Below, piece by piece: positions 33,051 through 41,480 of a DNA stretch of 64,000 nt. This DNA comes from a virus. The stretch lies in IMG/VR virus record IMGVR_UViG_3300005337_000441, positions 62,001 through 126,000 of that record. One strand, written 5' to 3'. Below the pieces are notes generated by a model. The model ran no database searches and was not told the origin of the DNA. It saw only the letters and a list, made by a program, of their open reading frames with translations. The position numbers and the translations under genes are program-made. Each line of letters starts with the position of its first letter. Within the stretch, counting starts at the first letter, position 1.

Positions 33051-33353
33051 GTGTCCAACAAGATTGATCCTGCTGTCGAACGTGAGCAGATGTTCCAGCT
33101 CACCAAGCTTCAGCCGTTGAAAACGACGCCTTTCTCGCTCGAAGATACGGTGATGTACTCGTACAACATCATGCAACTGCTGCGCGGTAAGGCGGTGATG
33201 CACCGCACGACCGTCACGCACTTCGAGATCGCTGTCGAGGATCGCACGCTCGCCGTGTTCGACGAGTTCTACCCCAATCAGTGGACGATCTCCGTCTGCC
33301 CCGCTCTGACCCTCGTGATGCTCGAAGGCTTCCAGCTTTTCAAGAACAACTGA
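33051..33353 (+). CDS. Unknown small protein
   Basis: 100 residues from GTG 33051 (CTTCGGAGAATTACTACC site). Basic N-terminal half, aromatic C-terminus. No motif. First of a series of small genes behind chimallin. Confidence 0.8.
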   Translation: MSNKIDPAVEREQMFQLTKLQPLKTTPFSLEDTVMYSYNIMQLLRGKAVMHRTTVTHFEIAVEDRTLAVFDEFYPNQWTISVCPALTLVMLEGFQLFKNN

Positions 33354-33384
33354 ATTTCAACTGCTCATCGAAAGGAGAAAGATC

Positions 33385-33708
33385 ATGAGCGAACAACCTG
33401 AAGTCATCACGCCGGCGACACCCACTGAACTGGTGTTGTCTCCTTTCAAGGCGGTGCGTGAAGGCGAATCCATCAAGCTGTACTACCGCGACAAGTACGT
33501 GGGTACGGCGCAAGATGGTGATCTCCAGTCGTTTCTGGAAGTCATCGATGTCGTCACCGACCGCGTCCTGGAGCGAGCCCGGGACAGCATGCTCAAGGGC
33601 GTCGAAGCACTGGTCCCTGAGCTCAACCGACAGGTCGCGCAGCACATGCAGGCTGCAGTCGTTTATGACCGCAAGAAACGCGGTCTTCTGAGCCGTATCT
33701 TCGGCTAA
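33385..33708 (+). CDS. Unknown small protein
   Basis: 107 residues behind the repeated leader TCATCGAAAGGAGAA. Mostly helical, ends in a basic amphipathic tail (KKRGLLSRIFG) that could touch a membrane or nucleic acid. Function unknown. Confidence 0.8.
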   Translation: MSEQPEVITPATPTELVLSPFKAVREGESIKLYYRDKYVGTAQDGDLQSFLEVIDVVTDRVLERARDSMLKGVEALVPELNRQVAQHMQAAVVYDRKKRGLLSRIFG

Positions 33709-33728
33709 CAGCAACACCAAGAGGACCT

Positions 33729-34181
33729 ATGGCATTCGCCCTTGACTTCGGTGACCACCAGGTCGCCGACACCGCGCGCGTCATCAGTGCGCTGGATCCC
33801 AACGTTCCCAACCACGATCAACAAATCCCCGTGGTCGTGCCGCATGATGGCGGCATCCAGCTGACGTTCCGTGACGTCGGCCGTACTGAAGAGCAGCAAA
33901 AGGAATGGGACCGGCATACAGTGCGCGCCAATCAAGAGGTCATGATCTATGGCTTTGTGGTGCGCATCGTCGCTGAACTCAATCTGCTGGACTTCTTCGA
34001 GCGCTTCAAGCATTACGTCGAAGAGACGGGCATGGCCGTGTATGACAGCTTTGCATTCACCAAGTGGTTGATGCAAGACGAACGCCTGGCCGTGCAGGAT
34101 CAGGGGGTCGCCGTCGACCTCGACAATCTCCAGAAGTTCTGGGGGTTCCAAGACAAGTGGCTCGAAGAACAACGAGCTTGA
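33729..34181 (+). CDS. Unknown protein
   Basis: 150 residues, ATG 33729 behind CAAGAGGACCT. Acidic helical second half (NLLDFFERFKHYVEETG). No motif recognised. Confidence 0.8.
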   Translation: MAFALDFGDHQVADTARVISALDPNVPNHDQQIPVVVPHDGGIQLTFRDVGRTEEQQKEWDRHTVRANQEVMIYGFVVRIVAELNLLDFFERFKHYVEETGMAVYDSFAFTKWLMQDERLAVQDQGVAVDLDNLQKFWGFQDKWLEEQRA

Positions 34182-34206
34182 TCAATACAACTGAGAAAGG
34201 GCAACC

Positions 34207-35028
34207 ATGCCTGCATTGAAACTTCACAAGACGGGTTCGGACACCTTCCGTGTGTTGGTTGACGGCAACGTCAGTCCGTACCTCGTGGGCTTTCGTGAAC
34301 CCAACGAAGCTGTCGTCTGTGCCAAAGAACGATTTCTTGCGGAGCATCCCACCGCCAGCATCGACATCGATGGCGCTTCGGTGTACCTGATGGATGCCGT
34401 CGACTGCCTGAGGCTCCTGAGCCAAAAGCACGACGAGCAGCTGTCTTGGTCCGGCGCTGAGTACATCAGCCAGGCTGAGGAAACGGTGATGGAGCTCTAC
34501 GGTGGCGCTCATCACACGCCGCCTGCCTTCAAGAACGCCATCCGCTTCAGCGTCCGCGCTTTCATGCTCAAGACCCTGGGGGAATACCCGGAACGTCTGA
34601 ACAAGTGGCTGCTCGCAGCCGAGCGCTATGGCGTCGGGGAGGATCCCGAGGTCCTTCGTGGCGAACTGGGCATCGGTTTGCTGTTTCCGCTCATGGAGGA
34701 CAAACATTTCGGTCGACTGTTCCCGATCACGTGCGTTGCGTACTTCGTCTCCAACGAGTGGGCCCGCAATCCTGTCAACAGCGAACTGCGTGAATTGGCT
34801 TCCTACGCACTGGGGCGCGCCTTCACGGAAAACGACGATCTGCGAGAAGTGCAGCAATGTCTGGACAGTGGGGTTTTCCGTTCCAAGGAGATCGGCCATA
34901 TCTGGGACGGATACTCGAACCGCAACAGCATCGAGGACGATGAGACGCGCCTGCAAGTCAGCGACGATTGGCACCAGTTGCGCGATGAACTCGGCCCTGA
35001 CATCTTCGTCTTGCCTGCGGTGAGGTGA
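34207..35028 (+). CDS. Unknown protein
   Basis: 273 residues, GAAAGGGCAACC site. Short beta N-terminus (residues 1-60), then a largely helical domain. No catalytic motif seen. Stop overlaps the next ATG by one base. Confidence 0.83.
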   Translation: MPALKLHKTGSDTFRVLVDGNVSPYLVGFREPNEAVVCAKERFLAEHPTASIDIDGASVYLMDAVDCLRLLSQKHDEQLSWSGAEYISQAEETVMELYGGAHHTPPAFKNAIRFSVRAFMLKTLGEYPERLNKWLLAAERYGVGEDPEVLRGELGIGLLFPLMEDKHFGRLFPITCVAYFVSNEWARNPVNSELRELASYALGRAFTENDDLREVQQCLDSGVFRSKEIGHIWDGYSNRNSIEDDETRLQVSDDWHQLRDELGPDIFVLPAVR

Positions 35029-35447
35029 TGGTGAGCTCCGTCGTGAAACCAGCGCGAGTTCAGCTGGAGGCGCGCGAGAAGGCGGGGATTAACCACCGGG
35101 TGAAACAAGCACTGGACACGGTCACCAAGATCGTGAGTGACGCGAAACTCATGCGCATGCACGCTCGTGAGATGAAGTGTCACAACACCGCTCATCTGCG
35201 CATCCGCGTGGACGTCTTACTCACCCGACCCGAGATCAATCAGCTGCGAGAGCAACTTGCTGACGCCGTCCAACACTACCCGCGTGTCATCATTGACAAC
35301 GCGGAGTGGAGTAACCGGTGGTTCAGCAAGAGACAAGGACTCGAAGTCAAGCTGTTCTTCGAACCTTATTCCAAAGAGCTGGCTCGCGGTGTCTGGCGAG
35401 CACCGGAATGGTGGATGCGTGCCAACCCCAGACCACCCAAAACCTAA
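35028..35447 (+). CDS. Unknown basic protein
   Basis: 139 residues from ATG 35028 (a GTG three bases earlier is possible). Strongly basic with many Arg/Lys/His, including LMRMHAREMKCHNTAHLRIR, and a Trp/Pro-rich C-terminus. Nucleic-acid binding is plausible from charge only. Confidence 0.78.
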   Translation: MVSSVVKPARVQLEAREKAGINHRVKQALDTVTKIVSDAKLMRMHAREMKCHNTAHLRIRVDVLLTRPEINQLREQLADAVQHYPRVIIDNAEWSNRWFSKRQGLEVKLFFEPYSKELARGVWRAPEWWMRANPRPPKT

Positions 35448-35459
35448 AGGAAACGCCAA

Positions 35460-35948
35460 GTGGCAATCAACAACAAGCTCGACCTGATCTCCGTGGCCAT
35501 CCGTGGTGAAGGGGACATGAAGGCGCGGCTGGACAAGTGCCTGAGAGAACTTCAGACCACAGCCATCACCCACGCTCAACAGGTGGTGAAGATCGGCGGC
35601 ATCTCGGCATGCTTTCGCAGCGCCAATGGGCTGTGGAAGTCGTTTGCCAAGCATCTGAAGGACAATGCCAAGGACTTCGCGGACCAGGGTTTCAAGCTCG
35701 AAGCCTTCCCGCAGCTGGACGACATGTACGTGCAGATGCTCGCACAGCTGGAGCCCGAGATGTTCTACCTGTGTCTGGAACAGAAAGCGTTCCTCGGCTA
35801 CACGTTGACTCCGGGCGATCAAGAGCGCATCAACCGGGCCAAGAAGACGTTGCAGACCGACAAGCAGCCACGCTTGGCGCTGCGCATGTACCAGAACTTC
35901 AATGATTCGGCCAATAAAGCCTCGGTGAAAAATCAACATAAACGTTGA
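35460..35948 (+). CDS. Unknown helical protein
   Basis: 162 residues from GTG 35460 behind AAAGGAAACGCCAA. Charged helices throughout, with Cys-rich short segment (ISACFRS). No motif recognised. Confidence 0.8.
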   Translation: MAINNKLDLISVAIRGEGDMKARLDKCLRELQTTAITHAQQVVKIGGISACFRSANGLWKSFAKHLKDNAKDFADQGFKLEAFPQLDDMYVQMLAQLEPEMFYLCLEQKAFLGYTLTPGDQERINRAKKTLQTDKQPRLALRMYQNFNDSANKASVKNQHKR

Positions 35949-35986
35949 TCCAATGATGACACATTGTGTCTCTAAGATCGAAGAAT

Positions 35987-36175
35987 ATGAATGAGTCGTT
36001 CGCCGTTGTTTTGTACTGGCTAATGACGGCGAGTCCTGTGCTCATCGTCGTTGCCTACGGTTGGTGGTTTCACTGGCGTCCTTACAAGGCCCAGCGTCAA
36101 TTCAACCAAAGCCACCTCGATCAGATCAACGCTTTGATCGAGGCTGCCAAGCGAGAAGAGAAAGCAGGCAAGTGA
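35987..36175 (+). CDS. Small single-helix membrane protein
   Basis: 62 residues from ATG 35987; one hydrophobic helix (about 5-27) followed by a basic, then charged helical tail. A GTG at 35966 is possible but lacks a ribosome site. Function unknown. Confidence 0.68.
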   Translation: MNESFAVVLYWLMTASPVLIVVAYGWWFHWRPYKAQRQFNQSHLDQINALIEAAKREEKAGK

Positions 36176-36177
36176 GA

Positions 36178-36220
36178 CAGCGCGGGGCTTCGGCTCCGTG
36201 CTGCACTCGGTTTCTTTTTT
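36178..36220 (+). terminator. Terminator
   Basis: AGCGCGGGGC-TTCG-GCTCCGTGCT hairpin with T-rich end at 36211-36220. Confidence 0.82.
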
Positions 36221-36235
36221 GTTGGGGAGATCAAG

Positions 36236-36703
36236 TTGGACAGCTTCATTCAAAGGGCCACCTCTGGCCGTCCCGAGCCGGTGAGTACGCTCACGCACCT
36301 CTACCATGGCCGCGCCAAGATGGTCATGAACTTGGTTCCCGAGACCCAGATCACTCTGGCACGGTGCGACATCGAACGCGCCAAGCTTGACGCATTCCTC
36401 GCTGTCTTCAACGAAGAATACCAGATCAAAGAGTACCGCGCTGAAGGCAACAACATCTCCATCGCTCTGTGCAAGTCCAAGGCACCTACCAAGAGCTTCA
36501 TGGACCGGCTGCGCAGACGTGAGTTCTTTGTCTACCATCTCCGGTTCGAACAAAAGGACTGGCAGAAAACGCCCCAGTTCCTGGACACATACTCCACCTC
36601 CAAGGTGCTGTCCGCTGAGATCGACCGCTACGAGGCCATCAAGGTGGCGCAGTGGATGTCCACCAAAACTTTCATCTTCGGGGAATTGCCCCCACGGAGT
36701 TAA
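36236..36703 (+). CDS. Unknown protein
   Basis: 155 residues. TTG start at 36236 chosen because GGGGAGATCAAG lies directly upstream; the first ATG is far inside. Mixed composition, basic middle (KSKAPTKSFMDRLRRREFF). Function unknown. Confidence 0.75.
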   Translation: MDSFIQRATSGRPEPVSTLTHLYHGRAKMVMNLVPETQITLARCDIERAKLDAFLAVFNEEYQIKEYRAEGNNISIALCKSKAPTKSFMDRLRRREFFVYHLRFEQKDWQKTPQFLDTYSTSKVLSAEIDRYEAIKVAQWMSTKTFIFGELPPRS

Positions 36704-36706
36704 ACC

Positions 36707-37195
36707 ATGGCCAGCTACAATGGCTTGTCTGAAGCTGAAGAGGAACGCGCTGCGCTCTTCATCGAGGAAAACGGCGAAGGCCTGCAAGCCATTGGCAAGG
36801 TCATCCGTCACGGGTACGAGTCGTTCAATCCGTTCGACCCTGACAAGATCACCAACCGCACCACCTTAACCAAGGAAGTCGGTGACATGTTGATCGCCAT
36901 CGAGCTCATGCTCAGCGCTGGCGACATTGACCCCTACATCCTGATGCACCACATCCGGCAGAAGGTCAACAAGATGCGCCCGTACATCCATTGCGAAGAG
37001 AATCTCGACGCACTGCCGCATTTCACGGGCAACGAATTCCCCTTTGTCTCACTCAGGCGTCACTTGAGTGAGGGTTTCGAGTACCTGGGTCAACTGGGCT
37101 ACGTCAACAAGAACGAGGCACCTATCCCATGTCCCGACGCGAACGCTTCGCTGCCACCCTTGCCCGAGGAATTGCCACAGGCAGCCTTTACCTGA
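36707..37195 (+). CDS. Unknown acidic protein
   Basis: 162 residues, three bases after the previous stop. Acidic helical N-terminus (SEAEEERAALFIEENGEG), no recognised motif. Its last 67 bases overlap a small membrane-protein gene in another frame. Confidence 0.8.
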   Translation: MASYNGLSEAEEERAALFIEENGEGLQAIGKVIRHGYESFNPFDPDKITNRTTLTKEVGDMLIAIELMLSAGDIDPYILMHHIRQKVNKMRPYIHCEENLDALPHFTGNEFPFVSLRRHLSEGFEYLGQLGYVNKNEAPIPCPDANASLPPLPEELPQAAFT

Positions 37196-37266
37196 GTGTG
37201 ATCATCTACGCTTTTGCTGAGACCATTCGGCAGAGTCGCAAAAAAGAAGACAATCCTGTGGAGTAA
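37129..37266 (+). CDS. Small overlapping membrane protein
   Basis: 45 residues from ATG 37129. Basic N-terminus (MSRRERFAATLARG), one hydrophobic helix (GSLYLSVIIYAFA) and a charged tail: a clean single-pass pattern. GAACGAGGCACC upstream can serve as ribosome site. It overlaps the end of the preceding gene, as other small membrane genes here do. Confidence 0.55.
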   Translation: MSRRERFAATLARGIATGSLYLSVIIYAFAETIRQSRKKEDNPVE

Positions 37267-37294
37267 GCTCCATTCTTCCACAGGAGGCCAAAGT

Positions 37295-37504
37295 GTGAAT
37301 GTCTTCGCCTACACTCCTTCCGACGGTGCATCGCATCCGCCGTACATCTCGCTCAACGAGGATGACGCGGGCAAGATCACTTTGTCCGCACGTGAAGGTC
37401 CTGCTGACAACTTCAGGCTCGTGAACATCAACCTTCCTTTCGAGGAAGTCGTCGCGATGCACAGAGAACTCGGCATCTTCATCGAACGTCGTCAAGCTCG
37501 TTGA
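37295..37504 (+). CDS. Unknown small protein
   Basis: 69 residues from GTG 37295, chosen because AGGAGGCCAAA precedes it; longer readings run through the small membrane gene. Acidic beta-rich sequence. Function unknown. Confidence 0.75.
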   Translation: MNVFAYTPSDGASHPPYISLNEDDAGKITLSAREGPADNFRLVNINLPFEEVVAMHRELGIFIERRQAR

Positions 37505-37560
37505 GCCCATAGGTCCAGGCGCGGTTCATTCCGCCCTGGACTTATGCTGTGTTTTTCTTT
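37505..37560 (+). terminator. Terminator with TATGCTGTG tail
   Basis: GTCCAGG pairs with CCTGGAC (37513-37541), framed by CCCATA and TATGCTGTG (37543-37551), then a T-rich run. Confidence 0.85.
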
Positions 37561-37614
37561 TTGATCAGGCCCATCCGTATGGATATCCAGATCTGACATT
37601 TGAAGGGAGAAGTC

Positions 37615-38364
37615 ATGATCCGCACTCCTGATACCGTCTCTTTCTCCGGCGCGGACAACAAGACGGATCTCAACGAGCTGTTGCGCATCTCGCGCGAATG
37701 GCCCCAGGTGGAATGGGGCATCCTGCTCATGCCCGAAAAGATGCATGAGTCACGCTACCCCAGCTGGCTCTTCATCGAACGGCTGGGACCCATGGGGATG
37801 AACACCGCCGTACATCTGTGCGGTCAGTACATCTTCAACGACTTGCTGGCTGAACACACCCGCAATGTGGCGTTGTACCACATCAAGATGTTCGGCAAGA
37901 TCCAGGTCAACATCAATGCCCGCACGGAGCACTTCACGCCCGAGCAGGTGATGAAGATCTACGACGTCCTCTACAGTACAGGCCGCAAGCTGATCCTGCA
38001 GTACCACTCGCAGTCCGCCGAGACGATCAAAACCTGGATCAAGAACCGTCCAAACCTGGATCACTCCAAGCTGATCTTGCTGTACGACAGCTCCAAGGGC
38101 AAAGGTGTGACGCCTGACAGCTGGCCTGAACCTCAGAATGAGTTCGAACTCACCTTGAAGCGCCGCTTTGCCGGTGGTATCAAGCCTGACAATGTGCTGC
38201 CGCAGATCGCCAAGATCTGTGAAGTGCCGATGGTGATCGAGACCGGCTACGACATCGACCTGGAGTCGGGCGCTCGCAACGAAGACAACCTCTTCGATCC
38301 GGGTATCTGTGAGTCGATGCTCAAGGCGATCTACCAACCTCCCGTCGTGGAGAGTCGCGAATGA
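37615..38364 (+). CDS. Unknown alpha/beta protein, possibly TIM barrel
   Basis: 249 residues from ATG 37615 (GAAGGGAGAAGTC site). Alternating strands and helices (WGILLMP, WLFIERLG, TAVHLCGQYIFND, KIQVNINA, KLILQYHS, KLILLYDSS, VPMVIETGYD) look like a beta/alpha barrel; the order HLCG...QVNINA recalls phosphoribosylanthranilate-isomerase-like proteins, but active-site residues are not clear. I would not assign an activity. Overlaps the next gene by four bases. Confidence 0.8.
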   Translation: MIRTPDTVSFSGADNKTDLNELLRISREWPQVEWGILLMPEKMHESRYPSWLFIERLGPMGMNTAVHLCGQYIFNDLLAEHTRNVALYHIKMFGKIQVNINARTEHFTPEQVMKIYDVLYSTGRKLILQYHSQSAETIKTWIKNRPNLDHSKLILLYDSSKGKGVTPDSWPEPQNEFELTLKRRFAGGIKPDNVLPQIAKICEVPMVIETGYDIDLESGARNEDNLFDPGICESMLKAIYQPPVVESRE

Positions 38365-38825
38365 ATCCGATTCAACTCAAAGCAGCTCTTGACAAGCTGC
38401 CTGAGCAGAAAACCATCCTCTGCCAGATGGTGGATCGGTCCGGGCACGCCTTCAACGCACATTTCGACCTCATCGATGTCCAAGACAGCTGGATGATCCA
38501 GTTGCGCGTGTCGCATCCTGAGTTGGTCGATCTCTACGACATCCTCACGATCGATGAAGAAGAAGCCAAGCCGTTCTACCACGTGCAGGCGGTGGCCATG
38601 ATCGTCAAGCGGGTCGTCCTCATCGCAGGCGGCGGCATCACGGTTCAGCACGGTCTGGCGTCGGAGCTCTTTCCAGCCACAGCCATCATGGTGCGTGAGC
38701 GCAGCAGCGTGATGTTGAGCATGGGACCGGCGGGAAACATCACCGTCACTCGAAACGGCGTCGTGATGCCGCACGAGAGTGAACGCAGTCTGCCCAAGTA
38801 CATCGCAAACCTATTGCGAGTTTGA
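38361..38825 (+). CDS. Unknown protein
   Basis: 154 residues, ATGA overlap with the previous stop. Beta-rich, with VVLIAGGGITVQ and SVMLSMGPAGNITV. Function unknown. Confidence 0.82.
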   Translation: MNPIQLKAALDKLPEQKTILCQMVDRSGHAFNAHFDLIDVQDSWMIQLRVSHPELVDLYDILTIDEEEAKPFYHVQAVAMIVKRVVLIAGGGITVQHGLASELFPATAIMVRERSSVMLSMGPAGNITVTRNGVVMPHESERSLPKYIANLLRV

Positions 38826-38926
38826 TGAACCCACTGCTTCAAATCCTCAAAGAAACTGACCTTTGGCTGCTGGGTCTGGCGGCCTTGGTCGCAATTGGAC
38901 TGTTCATCAACAGCAGAAAGAAATAA
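38825..38926 (+). CDS. 33-residue membrane peptide
   Basis: ATG 38825 overlaps the previous stop (TGATG) and its TAA overlaps the next ATG (TAATG), so it fits exactly into a translationally coupled chain. One hydrophobic helix (LWLLGLAALVAIGLFI) and a basic end (NSRKK). Confidence 0.6.
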   Translation: MNPLLQILKETDLWLLGLAALVAIGLFINSRKK

Positions 38927-39228
38927 TGACCGTCCAACAATTCATCGTGAAGTACCTCCCGTGGCTCTTGAGCTGCATCACGATCTACATGACGTTGCTG
39001 GCGGGCAACAAGCATCCCAAGGCTTGGGCTTTTGGTCTGGGAAACCAGATCCTCTGGGCAGTTTGGATTTGCCTGTCGGAGAACTGGGGTTTGGCACCGA
39101 TGTGTGCTGCACTCACGTTTCTCTACCTTCGCAATCACTTCAAGTGGAACGAGATCAAACTACCATGGGTGCAGAAATTGCTTTCCTTGCGATCGCGGCT
39201 TCGGTTCCGGTGGCCGTGGTCTGCGTAG
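38926..39228 (+). CDS. Small membrane protein
   Basis: 100 residues from ATG 38926. Hydrophobic helices at about 11-26, 36-50 and 54-66, basic C-terminus. Overlaps the next gene by 64 bases. Reminiscent in shape of small phage inner-membrane proteins; no assignment. Confidence 0.72.
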   Translation: MTVQQFIVKYLPWLLSCITIYMTLLAGNKHPKAWAFGLGNQILWAVWICLSENWGLAPMCAALTFLYLRNHFKWNEIKLPWVQKLLSLRSRLRFRWPWSA

Positions 39229-39299
39229 TGATGTTCCTTGAAGACGTCGTCAATTGCTACGAGTACTGGAAACAAAGGATGTCTTCCCGTGAAAAATGA
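39165..39299 (+). CDS. Small single-helix membrane protein
   Basis: 44 residues from ATG 39165: a helix IAFLAIAASVPVAVVCVVMF followed by a charged tail ending RMSSREK. Overlaps the gene before and the one after (39289), again in a coupled chain. Confidence 0.6.
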   Translation: MGAEIAFLAIAASVPVAVVCVVMFLEDVVNCYEYWKQRMSSREK

Positions 39300-40002
39300 A
39301 AAGGCCCTCGGGCTGGCGGAGATCCTCAACGGAACTCTGGACATCGTGAGGAAACACTTCACGAAGGGATCAACCCGAACCCTGTCTGAACTCACGCACG
39401 ATGAGTTCGATGAGATGAGAGCAAAGCTCAAAAGCAATTTCCATGCTTGGGTGGTGTATAGCAATTTGCACCAGATGCCCGGCATGAAGCAAATCGATCT
39501 GGAACCGGAGATCGTCATCGACGTCCCTGGTTCTGTCTTGAGCTACAAGACGTCTGAGCGCATGACGGCTTATCTCAAGGGTGAGATCCCGGAAACCACG
39601 TTGATGATGGACTACCCGGTGGAGAAGTTGCGCTGGCGCACCGAGCCCTACCGACACATCAACTTCGCTCTGGACTACGACGACACAGCCAGTGAAGACC
39701 TGGAGCTGTGGGTCTACTTCTGCAAGATGGCGCGCTCACGAGGACACAGCGTCTACATCGTGACAATGCGCTATCCGAGCGAGTGCTACGACATCCCCAA
39801 AGTGCTGGCGGACAACACGTGCGGCGTGTATCCGACTTCACGCCGGGCGAAGAACCCGTTCATGCTCGCGCAGGGTATCGTCATCCACAACTGGATCGAC
39901 GACAACCCCCGAGCCATCTACATGAACGCAGGCGAAGCGTTCGGTCGTACCGCTCAAGAAGGAGACGTTCAAAGTGCTGCCCTCGTCAGTGCCGCTGGAT
40001 AA
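39289..40002 (+). CDS. HAD-superfamily phosphatase-like protein, first of two
   Basis: 237 residues from GTG 39289 (AAAGGA nine bases upstream). HAD motifs: FALDYDDT (nucleophile Asp in DxDxT-like YDDT, about 127-133), IVTMR (motif II Thr, about 157-161) and NWIDDNP (motif IV, about 200-206). An N-terminal helical region of about 120 residues precedes the catalytic part. Likely substrates are nucleotide or nucleic-acid phosphates, but this cannot be read from sequence. Overlaps the second HAD gene by 29 bases. Confidence 0.78.
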   Translation: MKNEKALGLAEILNGTLDIVRKHFTKGSTRTLSELTHDEFDEMRAKLKSNFHAWVVYSNLHQMPGMKQIDLEPEIVIDVPGSVLSYKTSERMTAYLKGEIPETTLMMDYPVEKLRWRTEPYRHINFALDYDDTASEDLELWVYFCKMARSRGHSVYIVTMRYPSECYDIPKVLADNTCGVYPTSRRAKNPFMLAQGIVIHNWIDDNPRAIYMNAGEAFGRTAQEGDVQSAALVSAAG

Positions 40003-40495
40003 CTGGTTCCTCTTCAAGGAACTGCACCTGGATCTGGATGGTCTTTACGCTGACTTTGTTGGCGGTGTGAGACGTCTGACAGGGAAGCATCCCGACGCCA
40101 TGAAAACCGAAGACATGTGGGCCAAGATCGACGCCGATCCCTACTTCTTCGAACAACTTCAATTGCTCCCGGGTTCCGAGAAACTCTGGGCTGCAATTCG
40201 TGACCTTCCGGTACCCAAGAAGTTCTTGACCGGCAAGCTCCAAACCGAACGATTCAACAGTCAAAAGCGTATCTGGGTCGGCAAGACTTTCGGCAACGCT
40301 TTTGAAGTCAACATTGTCCCGAGCGAGGAAAAGCAAAAGTTCTCTCGCGAAGGGATGGTTCTCATCGATGACGATGCCGAGAACATCGCACGGTGGAATG
40401 CCAAGGGTGGCCACGGTATCCAGCATACCGGCAGCTACAGCGACACCATCGAGAAACTCTTCGACTACGTCAAGGGTTTGTCCGAAAAAGAATAG
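39974..40495 (+). CDS. HAD-superfamily 5'(3')-deoxyribonucleotidase-like protein
   Basis: 173 residues from GTG 39974 behind AAGGAGACGTTCAAA. LHLDLDGLYADF (about 16-27) is the nucleophile motif of the NT5C/deoxyribonucleotidase branch; KKFLTGK and MVLIDDDAENIARW supply motifs II and IV. It may dephosphorylate dNMPs and so work in nucleotide control together with dCTP deaminase 230 bases downstream. Adjacent HAD genes suggest duplication or a two-step pathway. Confidence 0.8.
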   Translation: MLPSSVPLDNWFLFKELHLDLDGLYADFVGGVRRLTGKHPDAMKTEDMWAKIDADPYFFEQLQLLPGSEKLWAAIRDLPVPKKFLTGKLQTERFNSQKRIWVGKTFGNAFEVNIVPSEEKQKFSREGMVLIDDDAENIARWNAKGGHGIQHTGSYSDTIEKLFDYVKGLSEKE

Positions 40496-40515
40496 ATACC
40501 GTTTGGGGGCGCCAA

Positions 40516-40698
40516 ATGACCTTCGAAAAACTGATGTGGTTCTTCGAAAACACCCGACTGGGGAAGTGGTCCTTTGTGTTGTTGATCATCATCGTGGTGT
40601 TCACAATGCTCATGATCGCTTCCGTTGTCTTTATCTGGGACCATCTCGTGAAAGAGCTCCTCAAGGATTGCCTCACGGACGAAGTCCCTTTGCCATAA
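40516..40698 (+). CDS. Small membrane protein
   Basis: 60 residues from ATG 40516, one long hydrophobic helix (WSFVLLIIIVVFTMLMIASV) and an acidic C-terminus. Lies between the HAD pair and dcd. Confidence 0.68.
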   Translation: MTFEKLMWFFENTRLGKWSFVLLIIIVVFTMLMIASVVFIWDHLVKELLKDCLTDEVPLP

Positions 40699-40722
40699 CT
40701 CCAATAACCTCTGAGTTAGAAC

Positions 40723-41346
40723 ATGAGTATCCTTTCCGACCAAGAACTCATCGAACTGGTCCACAAGCAGGCCGACAAGGGTGAGACACCCATGATCGCG
40801 CCGTTCATGACCTCCTCGGTTCGCAAGATCCAGGACACGCACGGCAAGTCCGAGCGCCGTCTGATCAGCTACGGCGTGACGAGCTACGGCTACGACGTCA
40901 CGCTGGGCAAGGACGTCAAGATCTTCACGAACGCCAATGGCGGCATCGTGGATCCCAAGAAGTTCGACGCTGATGCCGTGCTGATCGATGCCCGCGTCCA
41001 CAAGGACGAAGATGACAGCGAGTACGTCATCCTGCCGCCGAACAGCTACTTGCTGGGTACGACCAACGAGTACTTCAACATCCCGCGCGACATCATGGTG
41101 CTGTGCGTGGGCAAATCGACGTACGCACGCGTGTGTGCGATCGTCAACGTCACTCCGATCGAGCCCGGTTTCCAAGGCAACGTCGTGATCGAAATCGCCA
41201 ACGGTTCGGGCCTGCCGGTGAAGATCTACCTGGGCGAAGGCATTGCCCAGTTCATGTTCTTCCGCGGCAAGCCCTGCAAGACCAGCTACGCTGATCGCGG
41301 CGGCAAGTACCAAGGACAAACTGGCGTCACGATGGCGCGAGTCTGA
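40723..41346 (+). CDS. dcd: dCTP deaminase-like enzyme
   Basis: 207 residues, in the usual length range. Contains SYGVTSYGYDVTLG near residue 47, CVGKSTYARVC and the catalytic Glu in TPIEPGFQG, followed by VVIEIANG and the C-terminal GGKYQGQTGVTMARV that closes over the nucleotide. It deaminates dCTP to dUTP (or dUMP if bifunctional) for dTTP supply. It follows the HAD nucleotidase genes and ends at a terminator. Confidence 0.93.
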   Translation: MSILSDQELIELVHKQADKGETPMIAPFMTSSVRKIQDTHGKSERRLISYGVTSYGYDVTLGKDVKIFTNANGGIVDPKKFDADAVLIDARVHKDEDDSEYVILPPNSYLLGTTNEYFNIPRDIMVLCVGKSTYARVCAIVNVTPIEPGFQGNVVIEIANGSGLPVKIYLGEGIAQFMFFRGKPCKTSYADRGGKYQGQTGVTMARV

Positions 41347-41390
41347 CCCATGGAGTCCCGGGGGAAACCCTGGGGCTTTATGCCGTCTTC
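41344..41390. terminator. Terminator after dcd
   Basis: GTCCCGGGG with CCCTGGGGC forms the stem; GACCCATGG and TATGCCGTC (41379-41387) frame it. Confidence 0.82.
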
Positions 41391-41407
41391 TTGTAAACCA
41401 ACTCAGT

Positions 41408-41417
41408 CACATATACT
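41408..41417 (+). promoter_or_regulatory. CACATATACT promoter
   Basis: Exact consensus; TAATACC at about 41425, 56 bases before the gene at 41481. Confidence 0.78.
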
Positions 41418-41480
41418 TTCAGTGTAATACCCGCGCACTTACACCTTCAACCCCGCCTACGACTAAAGGAGAAACTGGTC

